This document shows, piece after piece, positions 61,517-64,000 of a stretch of DNA of 64,000 nt (within the stretch, counting starts at the first letter, position 1; each line of letters starts with the position of its first letter). The notes under the pieces are model-generated. The model was not told the origin of the DNA and did not search any database. It saw only the letters and a list, made by a program, of their open reading frames with translations. A program made the position numbers and the translations under genes. The stretch spans positions 1 to 64,000 of the forward strand of contig CAJYLO010000029.1 of NCBI GenBank assembly GCA_913776245.1, read 5' to 3'. The DNA is from an uncultured Chryseobacterium sp. (GTDB taxonomy: Bacteria; Bacteroidota; Bacteroidia; Flavobacteriales; Weeksellaceae).

Positions 61517-62659
61517 ATGAATCGCGCAATTGCCCATATGGATCTTGACACATTCTTTGTTTCCTGTGAGAGAATGAAGAACTCCGACCTCGTTGGAAAA
61601 CCGCTTATTATTGGTGGCGGGGACAGAGGCGTGGTAGCATCCTGCTCTTATGAAACGCGATATTTTGGGGTGCGAAGTGCAATGCCTATTAAAATAGCTT
61701 TGAGATTATGTCCTGATGCAAAAGTTATCAAAGGGGATATGGAATATTATTCCAATATATCGCATACCGTTACAGAAATCATACAGGAAAAAGTACCTAT
61801 ATTGGAAAAAGCAAGTGTAGATGAATTTTACATTGATTTGAGTGGAATGGATAAGTTTTTCGGATGCTATAAATGGACCAATGAAATTGCAGGTGCTGTT
61901 ACAAAAAACACAGGGCTGCCTATCAGCTTTGCTTTATCCACCAACAAAACCGTTTCTAAAATTGGAACTAGTGAATCCAAACCAACTGGAAGACTGGAAA
62001 TCCCTCCACAGAATATTAAACCTTTTCTAAATCCATTGTCTATCAAAAAGATTCCGATGGTAGGGAATGTGACATTTCAATTGCTTTCAAGGCTTGGCGT
62101 GAGAACGATCCAGACCCTATCAGAAACGCCTGTTGATGTGTTACATCAGCTCATTGGGGAAAATGGTACTGAACTTTGGAAGAAAGCCAACGGTATTGAT
62201 GAAACACCAGTTATTCCTTATTCCGAAAGAAAGTCTATATCATCAGAAAATACCTTTTCTCAGGACACGATTGATATTCAGGGAATCAAAAGTATGTTAT
62301 CCAGGATGGTTGAACAATTGGCATTTCAGCTGAGGAGTGAAAAATGGCTGACATCAGTTGTAGTAGTTAAAATTAGATATTCTAATTTCGATACTGAAAC
62401 CAAACAATGCAGAATACCTTACACATCTGCTGACCACACATTGCTCAAGTATGTTTTGGAACTATTTGATAGATTGTACACCCGAAGAATGAGAATCCGA
62501 TTGATTGGCGTTAAGTTCACTGGATTAGTACACGGCTGTCATCAGATGAATTTGTTTGAAGACACCGAAGAATTAATCAGTCTTTATCAAACGATGGATA
62601 AACTGAAATTAAGGTTTGGAAGTACAAGCGTAGGAAGAGCATCTGGCTTATTATTATAG
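61517..62659 (+). CDS. Y-family DNA polymerase (DinB/ImuB-like, error-prone)
   Basis: A 380-residue polymerase starting at 61517 (MNRAIAHMDLDTFFVSCE). D9 and the pair D102-E103 (ASVDEFYIDLSG) are the catalytic acidic residues, so it is active rather than an ImuB-type dead homologue. YETRYFGVRSAMP is the conserved fingers motif. C-terminal little-finger region ends near VGRASGLLL. It inserts bases opposite damaged DNA. It is divergent from the S24 repressor and 5 bp before a DnaE-type gene, forming a translesion cassette. Confidence 0.9.
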   Translation: MNRAIAHMDLDTFFVSCERMKNSDLVGKPLIIGGGDRGVVASCSYETRYFGVRSAMPIKIALRLCPDAKVIKGDMEYYSNISHTVTEIIQEKVPILEKASVDEFYIDLSGMDKFFGCYKWTNEIAGAVTKNTGLPISFALSTNKTVSKIGTSESKPTGRLEIPPQNIKPFLNPLSIKKIPMVGNVTFQLLSRLGVRTIQTLSETPVDVLHQLIGENGTELWKKANGIDETPVIPYSERKSISSENTFSQDTIDIQGIKSMLSRMVEQLAFQLRSEKWLTSVVVVKIRYSNFDTETKQCRIPYTSADHTLLKYVLELFDRLYTRRMRIRLIGVKFTGLVHGCHQMNLFEDTEELISLYQTMDKLKLRFGSTSVGRASGLLL

Positions 62660-62664
62660 TAATT

Positions 62665-64000
62665 ATGTTTTTAAATTGTCATTCATACCATAGTTTACGT
62701 TATGGGACTATATCCGTGCAGGAATTGGTTCAGCAGGCGGTTGAATTGAATGTTGGGGTACTGGCTTTAACAGACATCAATACAATTACAGGTATTTATG
62801 AATTTCACAAACTTTGTAAAGCATCCAATATTAAATTGGTTGTTGGTGTAGAGATAAGGAAAGAAAACGAACTATTTTATATCTGTCTTGCTAAAGGGAA
62901 TAAAGGGATTGGCGAAATTAATAAACTCCTGACTGAACATAACTGTGATGGTAAAGAACTTCCAAAATATCATCCTTTATTTTCAGATGTGACAGTTATT
63001 TATCCGCTTAGCGATTTTCCTGAAAAACTACACCGTAATGAATACATAGGAATCAGACCTGAGGATCTGAATCTTTTGGTAAAATCAGAATTGAAGGTAT
63101 ATATTCCGAAAATGGTCATTTTACAGCCAGTTACCGTTAAAACCAAAACGGATTATAATCTGCATAAGATTTTAAGAGCCATTGACCTTAATACATTAGG
63201 CTCAAAGTTAAAACCAACCGACTACTGTAAAGATTCGGAAGTATTTATTCAGCCAGCAGAATTATTAAATAAATTCAAAGCATATCCAAAGATCATTAAA
63301 AATACAGAATGGGTTTTGGAACAATGTCATTTTGAATTTGATTACTCAACACCGAAGAATAAAAAGTTTTTTACAGGCAGTAAAGAAAGTGATTTTGAAC
63401 TTTTGACAAAGCTTGCCTATGAAGGATTAAAAAAACGTTATCCCGATAATAATCAATCTGCTGTCATACGTGTTGAAAAAGAATTGAAGGTCATTGATAT
63501 GCTTAATTTTTCAGGTTATTTTTTAATTACCTGGGATATTGTTCAGTACAGTAACCGAATGGGATTTATGCACGTTGGAAGAGGAAGCGGAGCAAACAGT
63601 ATCATAGCCTATTGCCTTGGTATCACGGATATTTGTCCTTTAGAGCTTGACCTGTATTTTGAAAGGTTTCTCAATCTGAATCGTAAAACACCGCCTGATT
63701 TTGATCTGGATTGGAGCTGGCAGGACAGAGACACCATTTTGCAATATATTTTTGATAAATACGGAAAGGATCACGTAGCTTTTTGTGGGACTAATGTAGA
63801 GTTTAAATACCGGTCAATATTCAGGGAGGTCGGAAAAGTATTTGGTCTGCCAAAAGAAGAACTGGACGAACTGGCGACAAAACCTATAGAATCTCACGAT
63901 ATAAATTCTGTTTCGGCAATGGTTCACAAATATGGAAAGCTTTTGGAAAAATTCCCGAATCAAAGAAGTATGCACGCCTGTGGAATCATCATTTCAGAAG
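62665..64000 (+). CDS. DNA polymerase III alpha (DnaE2-like), partial
   Basis: The gene starts at ATG 62665, 5 bp after the polymerase stop, and is open to the end of the window (445 codons seen). It begins MFLNCHSYHSLRYGTISVQE, a PHP-domain start like error-prone DnaE2, with LALTDINTITGIYEFHKL. Later come YFLITWDIVQYSNRMGFMHV, GRGSGANSIIAYCLGITDIC and PPDFDLDWSWQDRD, which gives catalytic Asp 345, 347 and 349. Placement behind a Y-family polymerase and S24 regulator is that of the imuB-dnaE2 mutasome type. The C-terminus is not visible. Confidence 0.88.
   Translation, partial: MFLNCHSYHSLRYGTISVQELVQQAVELNVGVLALTDINTITGIYEFHKLCKASNIKLVVGVEIRKENELFYICLAKGNKGIGEINKLLTEHNCDGKELPKYHPLFSDVTVIYPLSDFPEKLHRNEYIGIRPEDLNLLVKSELKVYIPKMVILQPVTVKTKTDYNLHKILRAIDLNTLGSKLKPTDYCKDSEVFIQPAELLNKFKAYPKIIKNTEWVLEQCHFEFDYSTPKNKKFFTGSKESDFELLTKLAYEGLKKRYPDNNQSAVIRVEKELKVIDMLNFSGYFLITWDIVQYSNRMGFMHVGRGSGANSIIAYCLGITDICPLELDLYFERFLNLNRKTPPDFDLDWSWQDRDTILQYIFDKYGKDHVAFCGTNVEFKYRSIFREVGKVFGLPKEELDELATKPIESHDINSVSAMVHKYGKLLEKFPNQRSMHACGIIISE

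Overview
The window is from a Bacteroidota bacterium, most likely a Flavobacteriia/Sphingobacteriia relative. The signs are: DUF4133/DUF4134/TraG-type conjugation genes of the Bacteroidetes conjugative-transposon class, a type IX secretion sorting domain, Reg_prop/Y_Y_Y sensor kinases, QVGINTxTPxATL-type secreted proteins, A-rich translation starts, and TAnnTTTG promoter boxes. The genus cannot be fixed from sequence alone. No rRNA, tRNA, CRISPR array, integrase or transposase was seen.

Layout. (1) 1-12 kb, visibly GC-rich: a partial membrane acyltransferase, a small palindromic repeat array, then a minus-strand block of secreted or envelope genes. That block holds a metzincin protease, a DUF4469/HU protein, a Skp-like chaperone, four related secreted proteins sharing a beta-strand module with the protease tail, an S74 tail-fibre-like repeat protein, and further secreted proteins. 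(2) 12.2-15.7 kb, plus strand: a periplasmic-propeller sensor kinase overlapping a NarL-type response regulator, a plausible local controller of the surface genes. (3) 16.3-20.3 kb, AT-richer: two small BamE-like paralogues, two HTH orphans, a beta-barrel protein and a T9SS-secreted delta-60 repeat protein. (4) 20.4-46.2 kb, minus strand: most of an integrative conjugative element. Read in the direction of transcription it has a cargo secreted gene, mobA, relaxase, ParA-like ATPase, traE, traF, traG (VirB4), three TrbJ-like genes, traJ, traK, traL-position gene, traM, traN, coupling protein, M23 hydrolase, two accessory proteins, a lipoprotein, and a 1721-residue Toprim-like/methyltransferase/helicase protein. 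(5) 46.2-47.1 kb: a non-coding repeat region, the best candidate for oriT or an element boundary. (6) 47-59.5 kb: ordinary accessory genes (AraC regulators, DUF421, beta-lactamase-fold hydrolase, SDR, Crp/Fnr, methyltransferase, MFS pump). (7) 59.5-64 kb: a patch of decayed genes, then a DNA-damage cassette (AlkB, S24 repressor, Y-family polymerase, DnaE2-like polymerase running off the end).

The most notable observations are these. A complete J-domain (DnaJ, with HPD) is built into the middle of the conjugation ATPase TraG, between its Walker A and Walker B regions. A promoter and a UUCG-tetraloop terminator about 56 bp apart outline a tiny unannotated RNA antisense to the alkB leader. Twin palindromic operators lie between the S24 repressor and the error-prone polymerase. 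A tandem TGCTCAA/TTGAGCA repeat array sits just outside the mobilisation genes. One beta-rich module is shared by a secreted protease and four neighbouring secreted proteins.
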